From JAAYUD01 sp041907665 (GTDB lineage: Bacteria > Bacteroidota > Bacteroidia > Bacteroidales > Bacteroidaceae), in assembly GCA_041907665.1 (NCBI GenBank), contig JAYRGW010000014.1, positions 1 through 64,000 of the forward strand: a stretch of DNA of 64,000 nucleotides, read 5' to 3'. The position numbers and the translations under genes were made by a program. A model generated the notes under the pieces. It worked only from the letters and a program-made list of their open reading frames with translations. It had not been told where the DNA came from and made no database searches. This document shows, one piece after another, positions 46,448 through 55,148 of the stretch. Positions within the stretch are counted from its first letter, which is position 1; each line of letters opens with the position of its first letter.

Positions 46448-47074
46448 CTACCTTGTTACGATTATTTTTATAAATTGTTTTATTAGTGCGGCATCTTTCA
46501 ATCCCGGCTTTATCTCAAATTGACTGTTTAGATCGAAGCCTGCACATTTTGGATGATCGAATGCCGATAGGCTGTCGATACAAGTGAGGCTTATACCTCC
46601 ACTGAGTAGAAAAGGTGTATTGCCGTTGTAATGCTGCAACACCTTCCAATCGAACGTTTTACCTGTCCCCCCATGGCCTGATGATTTTGTGTCGAATAGA
46701 TAATAATCACATAATTCGTCGTATTCGGATGTTTTTTTCAAGTCATCGGCCTCTGCTATCTGAAAAGCTTTGATTAAACGGTATCCCTCGGTGCGTAATT
46801 TGTTGCATGTCTCTTTGGGCTCGTCACCATGAAGCTGTATCATCGATAACTGGTATTTATCGGCAGTTCGGAGCATTTCGTCTACGTCGGCATTAACAAA
46901 AACCCCTACTCGTTTCTCTTTTGGAGGCATGTAAGATGGCGTTGTATCGACGAATCGTGGAGAACCGGAGAAGAATATCATTCCGATCAAATCGACACCT
47001 AGTGCTTCGATTGAACGAATATTCTGAGCATCCCTCATTCCGCATACTTTTATAAGAGGCTTTTGGGCTTTCAT
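46448..47074 (-). CDS. trpF: Phosphoribosylanthranilate isomerase
   Basis: This 208-residue TIM barrel performs the Amadori rearrangement of phosphoribosylanthranilate. The N-terminal KVCGMRD carries the catalytic Cys, followed by FVNAD, IQLHGDE, LFDTKSSGHGGTGKTFDW with the catalytic Asp, and LSGGIS. It overlaps trpC by 4 bp. TrpF is a separate protein here, not fused to TrpC. Confidence 0.95.
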   Translation of the reverse strand: MKAQKPLIKVCGMRDAQNIRSIEALGVDLIGMIFFSGSPRFVDTTPSYMPPKEKRVGVFVNADVDEMLRTADKYQLSMIQLHGDEPKETCNKLRTEGYRLIKAFQIAEADDLKKTSEYDELCDYYLFDTKSSGHGGTGKTFDWKVLQHYNGNTPFLLSGGISLTCIDSLSAFDHPKCAGFDLNSQFEIKPGLKDAALIKQFIKIIVTR

Positions 47075-47859
47075 TGTTGTTCTATCTCTTGAATGAATTC
47101 TTTCAATTTCTCTGCCGGATTGTCGTTGCGCATGAACGTTTCGCCTATGAGGAATCCTCTGAAACCTTTCTTGCGGAGCCGACGTATCGTTTCAATGTCC
47201 GATATGCCACTTTCTGATACCAATATGGCATCTTTGGGCAGCAACTCGGCAAGGCGAAAAGAGTTCTCGACATCGGTTACAAAACTTCCCAGGTTACGGT
47301 TGTTTATGCCGATGACATCTACTTCGGGTGATATATATTCCAATTCTTTCTCGCTATGTATCTCGAGTAGTACTTCCATATTCAGCTCGTGGGCTTTTTC
47401 CAATAGTTTTTGATATTCGTCTACCGATAGTATAGAGGCTATGAGCAACACGGCATCGGCTCCAATCTGCTTGGCTTGGTAGAGTTGATATGAATCGATG
47501 ATAAAATCTTTGCGTAGAATTGGTATATTTACTTCGCGGCGCACTGATTTGATATCTTTCAGTTGTCCTCCAAAAAACTTTTCGTCTGTAAGTATCGATA
47601 AGGCACTCGCACCGGCTTTTGCATAAGCGGGAACAATATCTATCGGGGCGGCATTTTGATGAATCCATCCTTTTGAGGGCGACCGTCGTTTGAATTCGGA
47701 TATAATACCCGATCTTGAACAACTTAGTGCAGCCCGAAGTGAATGGCAAGGTATTGTGGGATCAACATGATCTTTTAATATCTCTTCATTGAGGTTCATC
47801 TTCTGTATGTCTATTTCGAAGCGCTTGTTGGCTACTATTTCAGATAAGATGTCTTTCAT
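47071..47859 (-). CDS. trpC: Indole-3-glycerol phosphate synthase
   Basis: This 262-residue TIM barrel closes the indole ring. It has ISEFKRRSPSKGWI with the catalytic Glu and Lys, SILTDEKFFGG, PILRKDFIID, EVLLEIHSE, IGINNRNL and SESGI. It is complete and typical. It starts 7 bp after trpD and ends overlapping trpF. Confidence 0.95.
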   Translation of the reverse strand: MKDILSEIVANKRFEIDIQKMNLNEEILKDHVDPTIPCHSLRAALSCSRSGIISEFKRRSPSKGWIHQNAAPIDIVPAYAKAGASALSILTDEKFFGGQLKDIKSVRREVNIPILRKDFIIDSYQLYQAKQIGADAVLLIASILSVDEYQKLLEKAHELNMEVLLEIHSEKELEYISPEVDVIGINNRNLGSFVTDVENSFRLAELLPKDAILVSESGISDIETIRRLRKKGFRGFLIGETFMRNDNPAEKLKEFIQEIEQQ

Positions 47860-47866
47860 CGTTGCC

Positions 47867-48862
47867 TTAACTATTCAGTTCGACGAAGTGTTTGAATGTC
47901 TCTAGTGCTTTGCCGCTTTCGAGAGATTCTCTAGCGATGGCGATACATTGTTCAATGCTCTTTTGAGGTTCGATAACGTGTATGGCAAAGGCTGAATTGA
48001 CAATGACAACATTCTTCTGAGAGTCTAACGCTCGATTGTTCAATACATTATCGAATATCTTTGCTGCATCTTCCGGAGTATCTCCGCCTTCGAGGTCTTT
48101 CTCTTCGCAGCGGGCAAAGCCTAGTTGCTCTGGCGTATAGATTGTTTCGCTTTCTGTTGTCGCAACTTTGAATTGACTGGTAAGCGATATTTCATCATAT
48201 CCGTCCAAACTATGTACAATGGCATATTTTGTTTGTCCCTGCTGGTATGTATAGTTGTATAGGCGCAGTAGCGGCAAGTTGTACACACCGAGTAGTTGAT
48301 ACGTTGGCAGTACCGGATTGACGAGCGGGCCGAGCATATTGAAGAAAGAGCGTACCGCCAATGCTTTGCGAACGGGAGCTACCGCCTTCAGCGCCGGATT
48401 GAAAAATGGTGCATGGAGGTATGCTATATTGGTTTTATCGATAGAACGGCGAAGAATGTCAATATCTTTAGTGAACTTTACTCCATGTTGTTCGATCACG
48501 TTGCTGGCACCGCTTACTGAAGTGGCACCATAATTGCCGTGTTTCACTACTTTGTATCCAGCTCCGGCAACTACAAAACAAGATGCCGTACTAATATTAA
48601 ATGTATTTTTGCCGTCGCCTCCGGTACCTACTATATCTATGGGTTTAAATTCGCTCAAGTCTACCGGAACACGCATTTCGAGCAGAGCATCGCGGAAACC
48701 GCAAAGCTCGTCCACAGATATGTTGCGCATGAGGTATACCGTTATAAGCGAAGCAACTTGTGCGTCAGAGTATTTCCCTTGAGCGATATTTTGCAGAATA
48801 GTGCGGGCTTCGTCGCGTCCCAGGTATTTGCTTTCGAATAGTTTATACAATATTTTTTTCAT
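47867..48862 (-). CDS. trpD: Anthranilate phosphoribosyltransferase
   Basis: This 331-residue enzyme joins anthranilate to PRPP. It has the glycine-rich GTGGDGKNTFNIST phosphate loop, KHGNYGATSVSGASNV, and the GPLVNP segment in the middle. It is a stand-alone TrpD, not fused to the glutaminase. It lies 11 bp after trpG. Confidence 0.95.
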   Translation of the reverse strand: MKKILYKLFESKYLGRDEARTILQNIAQGKYSDAQVASLITVYLMRNISVDELCGFRDALLEMRVPVDLSEFKPIDIVGTGGDGKNTFNISTASCFVVAGAGYKVVKHGNYGATSVSGASNVIEQHGVKFTKDIDILRRSIDKTNIAYLHAPFFNPALKAVAPVRKALAVRSFFNMLGPLVNPVLPTYQLLGVYNLPLLRLYNYTYQQGQTKYAIVHSLDGYDEISLTSQFKVATTESETIYTPEQLGFARCEEKDLEGGDTPEDAAKIFDNVLNNRALDSQKNVVIVNSAFAIHVIEPQKSIEQCIAIARESLESGKALETFKHFVELNS

Positions 48863-48873
48863 AATAGTGGTTA

Positions 48874-49440
48874 TTATAATTTTAGAAAGTTTTTGATAAT
48901 GGTCTTGCCCTGAGGGGTAAGTACGGATTCCGGATGAAACTGTATGCCATGAATATCGTACGTCTTATGGCGTAATCCCATAATATACCCTTCTTTGCTG
49001 AGTGCCGTAATCTCTAAACAAGTGGGTAGTGTGTTGCGATTGACGATCCACGAATGATAGCGGCCTGCCAGCATCTCTTTGCCTATCCCTTCGAATAGAG
49101 GGTCGGGTGCTACTATGTCGATAGGGCTTTGAATGCCGTGATACACTTGTTTCAGATTTTCGAGTTTAGCGCCGAATGTTTCTCCTATCGCTTGGTGTCC
49201 CAGGCATACGCCAAGTATCTTCTTTGTAGGAGCATACTTCTTGATGATAGGCAATAGCATACCTGCTTCTTCGGGTATACCGGGGCCGGGCGAAAGAATT
49301 ATTTTATCGAAAGCATCGACTTCTTCGAGCGTTATCTTATCATTTCTTACTACTTCAATGTCTATTTCGCCTTGTTCTCTGACAAGATGATATAGGTTGT
49401 AAGTGAATGAATCATAGTTGTCTAGGAGTAATATTTTCAT
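48874..49440 (-). CDS. trpG: Anthranilate synthase glutaminase component
   Basis: This 188-residue class I glutamine amidotransferase supplies ammonia to TrpE. It has NYDSFTYNL at the N-terminus, LSPGPGIP, the nucleophile Cys in GVCLGHQAIGE and the His/Glu pair in GIQFHPESV. The sequence is closer to TrpG than PabA by context. It is 18 bp after trpE. Confidence 0.94.
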   Translation of the reverse strand: MKILLLDNYDSFTYNLYHLVREQGEIDIEVVRNDKITLEEVDAFDKIILSPGPGIPEEAGMLLPIIKKYAPTKKILGVCLGHQAIGETFGAKLENLKQVYHGIQSPIDIVAPDPLFEGIGKEMLAGRYHSWIVNRNTLPTCLEITALSKEGYIMGLRHKTYDIHGIQFHPESVLTPQGKTIIKNFLKL

Positions 49441-49458
49441 ATTCTAAGCGTTTTAAAT

Positions 49459-50865
49459 TCAATTTTTGAGAGTCACTGCAAGGTCGATCGCTTTTTTCAA
49501 AGCCCCAAGCTTATTGTTTACCTCCTGTAATTCGTTTTCTTCTTTACTTCCGGCTACTATTCCTCCTCCGGCTTGAAACCATAACTCATTGTTTCTACTT
49601 ACAAAAGTCCGTATCGTAATGGCTTGATTAAGATTCCCGTTCAGTCCGATAAAGCCGATACAACCTCCGTAAGCGCCACGATTATGGGGCTCTATCTCGC
49701 TTATCAGCTGCATGGCACGCACTTTGGGCGCTCCACTCAATGTCCCAGCCGGAAATGTATCAATAAAAGATTTGATGTGGTCGGCATGCTCATTGAGTGT
49801 GCCATTGACACGAGAGACGAGATGTATTACGTGACTATAATATTGGGGCTCTTTGTAGAATAACACTTTTACATCATGGCAGTTGCGCGATAAATCGTTG
49901 CGGGCCAAGTCTACCAGCATGGTATGTTCTGCATTCTCTTTCGGGTCTTTGAGCAATGCTTCTGTAAGTTCTTTGTCTTTAATGGAATCACCCGTACGTC
50001 GTGTTGTTCCGGCAATAGGGTCGATATAGGCTTGAGAGCCTTCGATGCGGAAATGCGTCTCGGGCGAAGATCCAAAGATGCGGTAACCGCCGAAGTCCAT
50101 ATAAAACAGATAAGGTGATGGGTTAATGCTGCGCAGAGCTCTATAAACTTTGAAATCGTCACCTTCGAACGGTTGAACAAAACGACGCGAAAGAACGATT
50201 TGGAATACATCTCCTCGCATACAGTGAGCTATTCCCTTGCGGATGTTCGCTTTATGCTGCTCATCTGTAATGGGACTAGTCATCGGTGCTGTTACATTAA
50301 AATTGTAAGATGCGTAATTGCGGTCATTGATGGCTGCTTCTATCTGACTCATATCACTTGTCTCTTCTCCTGTAAGCATTTCAATGAGTGTCAGCTCGTT
50401 TTTGAAATGATTTACCACAATGATATATTTGTATAATAGATATAGAATATCCGGAGCGTCGTTGCGGTCGTCATGACTTTCTTTGATTGGAATCTGTTCA
50501 AAGTATTTTACGGAGTTGAATGTCGTGTATCCGTATAGTCCGCAATAATTGGAGCATTCTCCAGTGACGCTGAATGAACTGATAAATTCGTTCATTGCTT
50601 TTTCTACCGGATAATTGTCACTCAGTTCTTTTTCTTCTTTTGTACCGTCGGGATAGCTTTTGGTCACTTTTCCACTATTTATTCCGATGCTGGCCAAAGG
50701 GCAAACGGCAATGAACGAAAGAGAATTCTCTCCTGCATGGTAATCCGAACTTTCCATCAATACGGACTGTGAATACAAATCGCGTACTTTAAGATAGAGA
50801 CTCACCGGCGTATGCAGGTCGCCCAATATTGTTTTGCTGTTTGTCTGATAATTGAATGTTTTCAT
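49459..50865 (-). CDS. trpE: Anthranilate synthase component I
   Basis: This 468-residue chorismate-using enzyme forms anthranilate with TrpG. LMES in the N-terminal third matches the feedback Trp-binding LLES motif, so Trp inhibition is likely. Catalytic segments are FQIVLSRRF, GSSPETHFRI, PIAGTTRRT, VDLARNDLSR, GTLSGAPKVRAM and GGCIGFIG. It is followed by trpG in the usual order. Confidence 0.95.
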   Translation of the reverse strand: MKTFNYQTNSKTILGDLHTPVSLYLKVRDLYSQSVLMESSDYHAGENSLSFIAVCPLASIGINSGKVTKSYPDGTKEEKELSDNYPVEKAMNEFISSFSVTGECSNYCGLYGYTTFNSVKYFEQIPIKESHDDRNDAPDILYLLYKYIIVVNHFKNELTLIEMLTGEETSDMSQIEAAINDRNYASYNFNVTAPMTSPITDEQHKANIRKGIAHCMRGDVFQIVLSRRFVQPFEGDDFKVYRALRSINPSPYLFYMDFGGYRIFGSSPETHFRIEGSQAYIDPIAGTTRRTGDSIKDKELTEALLKDPKENAEHTMLVDLARNDLSRNCHDVKVLFYKEPQYYSHVIHLVSRVNGTLNEHADHIKSFIDTFPAGTLSGAPKVRAMQLISEIEPHNRGAYGGCIGFIGLNGNLNQAITIRTFVSRNNELWFQAGGGIVAGSKEENELQEVNNKLGALKKAIDLAVTLKN

Positions 50866-50878
50866 CTTTGTATTGCTT

Positions 50879-52087
50879 TTATTTTTGTTCTTGATTAATC
50901 AATGTCCCATCCTGATTGTACTTTAGATAAGTATCCAAGTCTTTGTCTCCTCGTCCGGATACGGTGACAACAACCACTTCGTCGGGGTCGAAATGCAGTT
51001 TTGGCAAAGCCCCCAGTGCATGGGCCGATTCGATGGCAGGTATAATCCCTTCGAGCGCTGTTAGTTCGTATCCTGCACGGATTGCTTCGTCGTCATTGAT
51101 AGCAATTACCGTGGCACGCTGTTGTTGAGCGATGTTGGCATGTATCGGTCCGATGCCCGGATAGTCTAGACCTGCCGATACCGAATAAGGTTCCTCTATT
51201 TGTCCGTCTTCTGTCTGAATCACGTACGTTTGCGATCCATGTATGATGCCTATTTTACCCAGCTTGATTGTAGCCGCCGTCTTTCCGGTCTCAACGCCAA
51301 GCCCGCCGGCTTCGGCTAGAGTAATTTTCACTCGCTCATCATTTATATAATGATAGATTGTTCCTGCTGCGTTACTTCCGCCTCCTACACAAGCTATTAG
51401 CATATCCGGATAGTCGCGTCCTTCTTTTTCCTGAAGCTGCTGTTTGATCTCGGCACTGATGACCGATTGCAAGCGCGCAACCATGTCGGGGTAGGGGTGA
51501 GGTCCTACTGTAGATCCGATAAGATAATAAGTATCTTCGGGATGACAACACCAGTCGCGTATGGCTTCGTTTGTCGCATCTTTGAGCGTCATATTTCCCG
51601 ATGTTACAGGAACGACTGTGGCACCGAGCATCCTCATTCGTTCTACGTTCATGTGCTGACGAGCAACATCTGTCTTTCCCATATACACGATACACTCCAT
51701 ATTCATTAGTGCGCATACCGTTGCGGTTGCCACTCCGTGTTGTCCCGCTCCCGTCTCTGCAATGATGCGTTTTTTGCCCAACTTCTTTGCTATTAATATC
51801 TGCCCGAGTGCGTTGTTTATCTTATGAGCACCAGTGTGATTCAGATCTTCGCGCTTTAGATAAATCTTCGCATGGTATCTCTCCGATAGTCTTTTGGCGT
51901 AATAGAGGGGAGAAGGGCGCCCTGCATAATCATTAAGCAACTGATGAAATTCTTTTTGAAACGATTCACTTTCGATGATATCCAGATAAGAATGCTGTAA
52001 GTCACTAACACATTTATGAAGAATCTCGGGTATAAATGCTCCTCCGAATTCTCCGTAGTAACCATTGTTGTCAACTAAATAGTCCAT
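50879..52087 (-). CDS. trpB: Tryptophan synthase beta chain
   Basis: This 402-residue PLP enzyme condenses indole and serine. It has YGEFGGAFIPEIL at the N-terminus, the PLP lysine in LNHTGAHKINNALGQ, AETGAGQHGVA, CVGGGSNAAG and HALG. It is the first structural gene of the operon (the Bacteroidota order B-E-G-D-C-F-A). Its start lies about 39 bp after the T-tract of the leader attenuator. Confidence 0.96.
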   Translation of the reverse strand: MDYLVDNNGYYGEFGGAFIPEILHKCVSDLQHSYLDIIESESFQKEFHQLLNDYAGRPSPLYYAKRLSERYHAKIYLKREDLNHTGAHKINNALGQILIAKKLGKKRIIAETGAGQHGVATATVCALMNMECIVYMGKTDVARQHMNVERMRMLGATVVPVTSGNMTLKDATNEAIRDWCCHPEDTYYLIGSTVGPHPYPDMVARLQSVISAEIKQQLQEKEGRDYPDMLIACVGGGSNAAGTIYHYINDERVKITLAEAGGLGVETGKTAATIKLGKIGIIHGSQTYVIQTEDGQIEEPYSVSAGLDYPGIGPIHANIAQQQRATVIAINDDEAIRAGYELTALEGIIPAIESAHALGALPKLHFDPDEVVVVTVSGRGDKDLDTYLKYNQDGTLINQEQK

Positions 52088-52125
52088 TGTCTTTTATATT
52101 TTTATTATGATTTGATTTGTGGCAT

Positions 52126-52161
52126 AAAAAAAGAGCCCTGTCGCAGGTGCGACAGGGCTCT
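52126..52161 (-). terminator. trp operon attenuator (leader terminator)
   Basis: On the minus strand, AGAGCCCTGTCGC (52149-52161) pairs with GCGACAGGGCTCT (52132-52144) around a 4-base loop. This 13-bp GC-rich stem is followed directly by at least seven U. It lies between the leader peptide and trpB. The leader contains GUCGC, which could pair with the GCGAC of the stem as a competing structure. Confidence 0.92.
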
Positions 52162-52206
52162 CAGATATATTTCTTTTTTATAGTATATACATACGGCACT
52201 GCTTCC

Positions 52207-52269
52207 TTACGACTTTCGAAGTTGTAAGCGACGCCACCACCAATATGTATTAACTACAGAACGATTCAT
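52207..52269 (-). CDS. trpL: trp operon leader peptide with three tandem Trp codons
   Basis: A 20-residue frame on the minus strand, MNRSVVNTYWWWRRLQLRKS, is followed by TAA at 52207-52209. Codons 10-12 are TGG-TGG-TGG (52234-52242). It starts 18 bases after the probable transcription start and is followed by a hairpin (CTTACAACTT with AAGTCGTAAG, one mismatch) and then the terminator. This is the classical arrangement for ribosome-mediated attenuation: stalling at Trp codons when charged tRNA-Trp is scarce would favour readthrough into trpB. Confidence 0.9.
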   Translation of the reverse strand: MNRSVVNTYWWWRRLQLRKS

Positions 52270-52293
52270 CTACAATTTGTTTTATTTACATCG

Positions 52294-52324
52294 CAAAAGT
52301 ATGTATTCTGTTTTTAATTCCAAA
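52294..52324 (-). promoter_or_regulatory. Consensus promoter of the trp operon
   Basis: On the minus strand, TTTG (complement of 52321-52324), an exact 19-bp spacer and TACTTTTG (complement of 52294-52301) match the Bacteroidales promoter fully. Transcription should begin near 52287, just before the leader peptide. Confidence 0.9.
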
Positions 52325-52439
52325 GAAAAAAGCGTATTTTTTTTATTTTCCAATAATTTTTTAATCTGCCATTAAACCTTTTATCTTTTATGATGTCTAA
52401 CCTAGACAAAGTGACAAGCAATAACACACAATTTAAAAC

Positions 52440-52874
52440 ATGATGAAAATGAAACGTTTTTATTTATTACTAGCATCCTTTGTCCTTGTATGTGGTATGG
52501 CTATGGCTCAACCACAGGGAGAGCCGGGTGGACAGGGAAGAACATTTGATCCGTCTAAAATGGCTGAAAGGCGTACAGAACAAATGACAAAAGAATTGTC
52601 TTTGAGCGATACGCAGAAAACTGCGGTGCTATCATTGAACAAAGAGTTCTTTTCTAATATGCAGGCTCAGGGGGCTAAGGTTCGTCCCGAAGGATCTGAC
52701 AAACCCGATCGGGCTCAGATGAAAGAAATGTTCAAGCAAATGAAAGCTATGCGTGATGATTTTAATGCGCGTTTGCAGAAAATTCTGACTCCCGAGCAGT
52801 ATCAGAAATATCAAAAAAATGAAGAGGCTCGTCGTGAACGTCGTGCCAATCGTCCCCCGATGCCTCAGAATTAA
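52440..52874 (+). CDS. DUF4890-like small periplasmic protein
   Basis: This 144-residue protein has a signal peptide ending near AMAQ and a highly charged helical body. It has two LTxxQ-like segments (LSLSDTQKTAVLSLN and LTPEQYQKYQK), as in Spy/CpxP and the Bacteroidota DUF4890 group, and a basic tail. It may be a periplasmic chaperone or envelope-stress protein. It is divergent from the trp operon. Two adjacent ATG codons begin the frame; either could be used. Confidence 0.8.
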   Translation: MMKMKRFYLLLASFVLVCGMAMAQPQGEPGGQGRTFDPSKMAERRTEQMTKELSLSDTQKTAVLSLNKEFFSNMQAQGAKVRPEGSDKPDRAQMKEMFKQMKAMRDDFNARLQKILTPEQYQKYQKNEEARRERRANRPPMPQN

Positions 52875-52983
52875 AACAACGATATCGTAGTCTTTTTTAA
52901 GACAATGTGTTTATTCTCTTCGTCGAACTTTCCGTCGTTATGATGCAAAGTTCGACTTTTTTTATGAAAATGATTTGAAAAAG

Positions 52984-53014
52984 TTTGTGGATTCAAAATA
53001 AAGACTTATCTTTG
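52984..53014 (+). promoter_or_regulatory. Consensus promoter of tRNA-Asp
   Basis: TTTG at 52984-52987, a 19-bp spacer and TATCTTTG at 53007-53014 match the Bacteroidales consensus, 18 bp before the tRNA. Confidence 0.88.
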
Positions 53015-53031
53015 TACCCGCAAAACAAAAG

Positions 53032-53105
53032 GGTGCGTTAGTTCAGTTGGTTAGAATACATGCCTGTCACGCATGGGGTCACGAGTTCGAGTCTCGTACG
53101 CACCG
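53032..53105 (+). tRNA. tRNA-Asp (GTC)
   Basis: The 74-base cloverleaf has acceptor GGTGCGT/ACGCACC, D-arm GTTCAGTTGGTTAGAAT, anticodon stem CATGC/GCATG around CTGTCAC (anticodon GTC), T-arm ACGAGTTCGAGTCTCGT and discriminator G. CCA is not encoded. A consensus promoter precedes it and a terminator follows. Confidence 0.96.
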
Positions 53106-53120
53106 CAAAATAAAATAGAG

Positions 53121-53160
53121 AATCTCTGAAGTTATTGACTTCAGAGATTTTTTTATTTTA
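53121..53160 (+). terminator. Terminator after tRNA-Asp
   Basis: AATCTCTGAAGT (53121-53132) pairs perfectly with ACTTCAGAGATT (53138-53149), followed by a T-run. Confidence 0.88.
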
Positions 53161-53234
53161 TCGGTATTTATATAAAAAGAAAAGGTTTAGGCTCATTAGT
53201 AAGAGTTTCTGAAAAAGCTCATTGAATCGCGTGT

Positions 53235-53687
53235 TTATAAATTAGCCTGTATCAGTTTTGATAGAGAATGATTGAATGTATCAATCTTGCCCAATTTCTT
53301 GAAAAAGTTTTTGTCTACAATATCTACATCTACTATTGCTTGCTTGATGAGCTGTTCTCCCGTCGATGACAAAAAAACGATTTTTGCTCTTGTATCTGTC
53401 GGATGCTCTCTTCTTATGATATAGTTTTTGCTTTGCAATGATTTTAATATTTGTGAGACATTCATTGTTTCCATCTTGGTGTGTTGTGCCAACGACACTT
53501 GAGTGACTTCATCATTGTGCAGCGTTAGCCAATGAATACTCGTCATTATCACAAATTGAGAGTGATTTAATTGATATTTATCGTTGAGCACTCTTTTTAT
53601 CTTCTGTTGCCATAAAGATGTGACCTGCCATAGCAAGAATCCGCTGCTATCTTCTGCGCGCTCAACGCTGAATGTGTTTTCTATCAT
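53235..53687 (-). CDS. MarR-family transcriptional regulator
   Basis: This 150-residue protein has the winged-helix MarR fold: an N-terminal helix, the recognition region VSLAQHTKMETMNVSQILKSL and a wing with the characteristic DTRAKIVFLSSTGEQL. It is expected to be a dimeric repressor sensing a small molecule. It follows the SRPBCC gene by 9 bp on the same strand, so it probably regulates that unit. There is no palindromic operator I can assign with confidence. Confidence 0.9.
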   Translation of the reverse strand: MIENTFSVERAEDSSGFLLWQVTSLWQQKIKRVLNDKYQLNHSQFVIMTSIHWLTLHNDEVTQVSLAQHTKMETMNVSQILKSLQSKNYIIRREHPTDTRAKIVFLSSTGEQLIKQAIVDVDIVDKNFFKKLGKIDTFNHSLSKLIQANL

Positions 53688-53696
53688 TGTTGTATG

Positions 53697-54125
53697 TTAT
53701 TTTGTTCGATTGCTTTTTATTACATTTATTTGTTTGGTGATGTCGTTGGGCAGTTGCTTTACCATATCTTTCATTACCAATGTGTACCAGAGCCAATTTA
53801 AAGGACCTTTCATGGTAAGTCTTATCGTTATTTTCAGACCTTCTTCGGTCTCTTCATACGAATGCTCGTCATACAATTGTGCAAGAGGAAACGTTGTTAC
53901 ATCTCTATAATACGAACAGGGAATGGCTTCTTCGATGAGAACGTTTACTTTGCCTGCCCCTTTAGGGTGTAGCATGAAAGAGTTTTCAGCCTTAAAGTCT
54001 CCTTCGATATGGCTGTCTATAACTTCTGTATCCCAATATTTCCAATTGTTTACATCCGTTATCAATTTCCAAATCTCTGCTTGAGAGATTTCTTTTGTTG
54101 TAACTGTGTATTCTTTTGTCTTCAT
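53697..54125 (-). CDS. SRPBCC-family ligand-binding protein
   Basis: This 142-residue protein of the START/polyketide-cyclase fold has an N-terminal strand and helix (KEYTVTTKEISQAEIWKLI), the DVNNWKYWDTEV turn typical of the family, then antiparallel strands and a long C-terminal helix. It probably binds a hydrophobic ligand; the ligand is unknown. It is first in a two-gene unit with the MarR regulator, and a minus-strand TATATTTG -7 box is at 54149-54156. Confidence 0.87.
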   Translation of the reverse strand: MKTKEYTVTTKEISQAEIWKLITDVNNWKYWDTEVIDSHIEGDFKAENSFMLHPKGAGKVNVLIEEAIPCSYYRDVTTFPLAQLYDEHSYEETEEGLKITIRLTMKGPLNWLWYTLVMKDMVKQLPNDITKQINVIKSNRTK

Positions 54126-54359
54126 GTGGCTGAATTTTTATTTTTCGACAAATATAATAAAAAATATTATAATAAATAGTTTTATAATACTTTTTATTAT
54201 GTTGTTTGATGCAAGTACTTATTCGTTAGGTGTATTGTTGTGTTTGTAGTAGTAAAATATAAGATGGCGTGATGAGGTCCACTATTAATTGAAATGTATG
54301 ATGCTCTTATATTGCAAAGACAATATAAGCACATAAAAATGTTTTCTTCATTACGTGGC

Positions 54360-54434
54360 TTGCGACTCACGGGCGTGAGTCGCAAGTTTTGTCCTTATGT
54401 TTTTTCCGACTCACGCCCGTGAGTCGGAAAAAAC
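54360..54434. repeat. Pair of GACTCACG palindromes
   Basis: Two adjacent hairpins share the arm GACTCAC/GTGAGTC. The first is TTGCGACTCAC (54360-54370) with 54375-54385. The second is GTTTTTTCCGACTCAC (54399-54414) with 54419-54434, a 16-bp stem. The first has the same arms as 40290-40315. The T-rich edges could also let them act as terminators for the flanking minus-strand genes. Confidence 0.85.
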
Positions 54435-54506
54435 ATCTATACGTAACGATTATCTCCTCGTGAAGTTGTAGCAGTAACATTACTAGGTTGTCAGACAATC
54501 GTTAGT

Positions 54507-55148
54507 TTATTCATCTGTATGCATCATTGATTGCAAACCGTCGATATTGCCCGTGGTGAGATAGGAAAGGCTTTGGCGTATCTTTTGGATAGGCCAATTC
54601 CACCATTTGAGGTGTTGCAAGCGTTGTATGGTTGAAGTATCAAAGCGCTTGCGTATCTCTTTGGCGGGGCTTCCGCCCACAATGGTGTAGGGTGCAACAT
54701 CTTTGGTCACTACAGCGCGTGCTGCAATAATAGCTCCGTCTCCTATATGGACTCCGGCCATGATTACCGCTTCAAATCCAATCCATACATCATTGCCTAT
54801 CGTAATGTCGCCTTTGTTGTGCCATGCCGATGTGATGTCTGCCTTATTCAGTTGCCATTCTTCGTAAAAGAGGGGGAAGGTGTAAGTCGATAAAGATTTC
54901 AAAGAGTGATTGGCACAATTGAACAAAAACTTTGTGCCACATGCAATGGAACAAAATCGTCCAATTGTGAGTTTCTCTTTATGGATAGGGTAGTGGTAGA
55001 GCACGTTGTTTGTTTCGAACAGTAGGGGATCGGATACGAAGTCGTTGTATATGGTATAATCGCCTATTTCTATTTGTGGGTCTTTGACTACTGCATTGAG
55101 GTATACGGTTTGTTTATCGCCTGTGCGTGGGTATATTTTTGTCATCAT
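54507..55148 (-). CDS. CatB-related O-acetyltransferase (hexapeptide repeat)
   Basis: This 213-residue protein has a left-handed beta-helix (LTIGRFCSIACGTKF, then GDITIGNDVWIGFEAVIMAGVHIGDGA in pieces) with the catalytic His in NCANHSLKS and the closing IVGGSPAKEIRKRF. This is the xenobiotic/streptogramin acetyltransferase subgroup, which includes CatB and Vat, although many members have other substrates. The start is set at 55148 (MMTKIYPRTG) because upstream residues do not resemble the family. Drug resistance should not be assumed. It lies next to palindromic repeats and the decayed intron. Confidence 0.87.
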   Translation of the reverse strand: MMTKIYPRTGDKQTVYLNAVVKDPQIEIGDYTIYNDFVSDPLLFETNNVLYHYPIHKEKLTIGRFCSIACGTKFLFNCANHSLKSLSTYTFPLFYEEWQLNKADITSAWHNKGDITIGNDVWIGFEAVIMAGVHIGDGAIIAARAVVTKDVAPYTIVGGSPAKEIRKRFDTSTIQRLQHLKWWNWPIQKIRQSLSYLTTGNIDGLQSMMHTDE

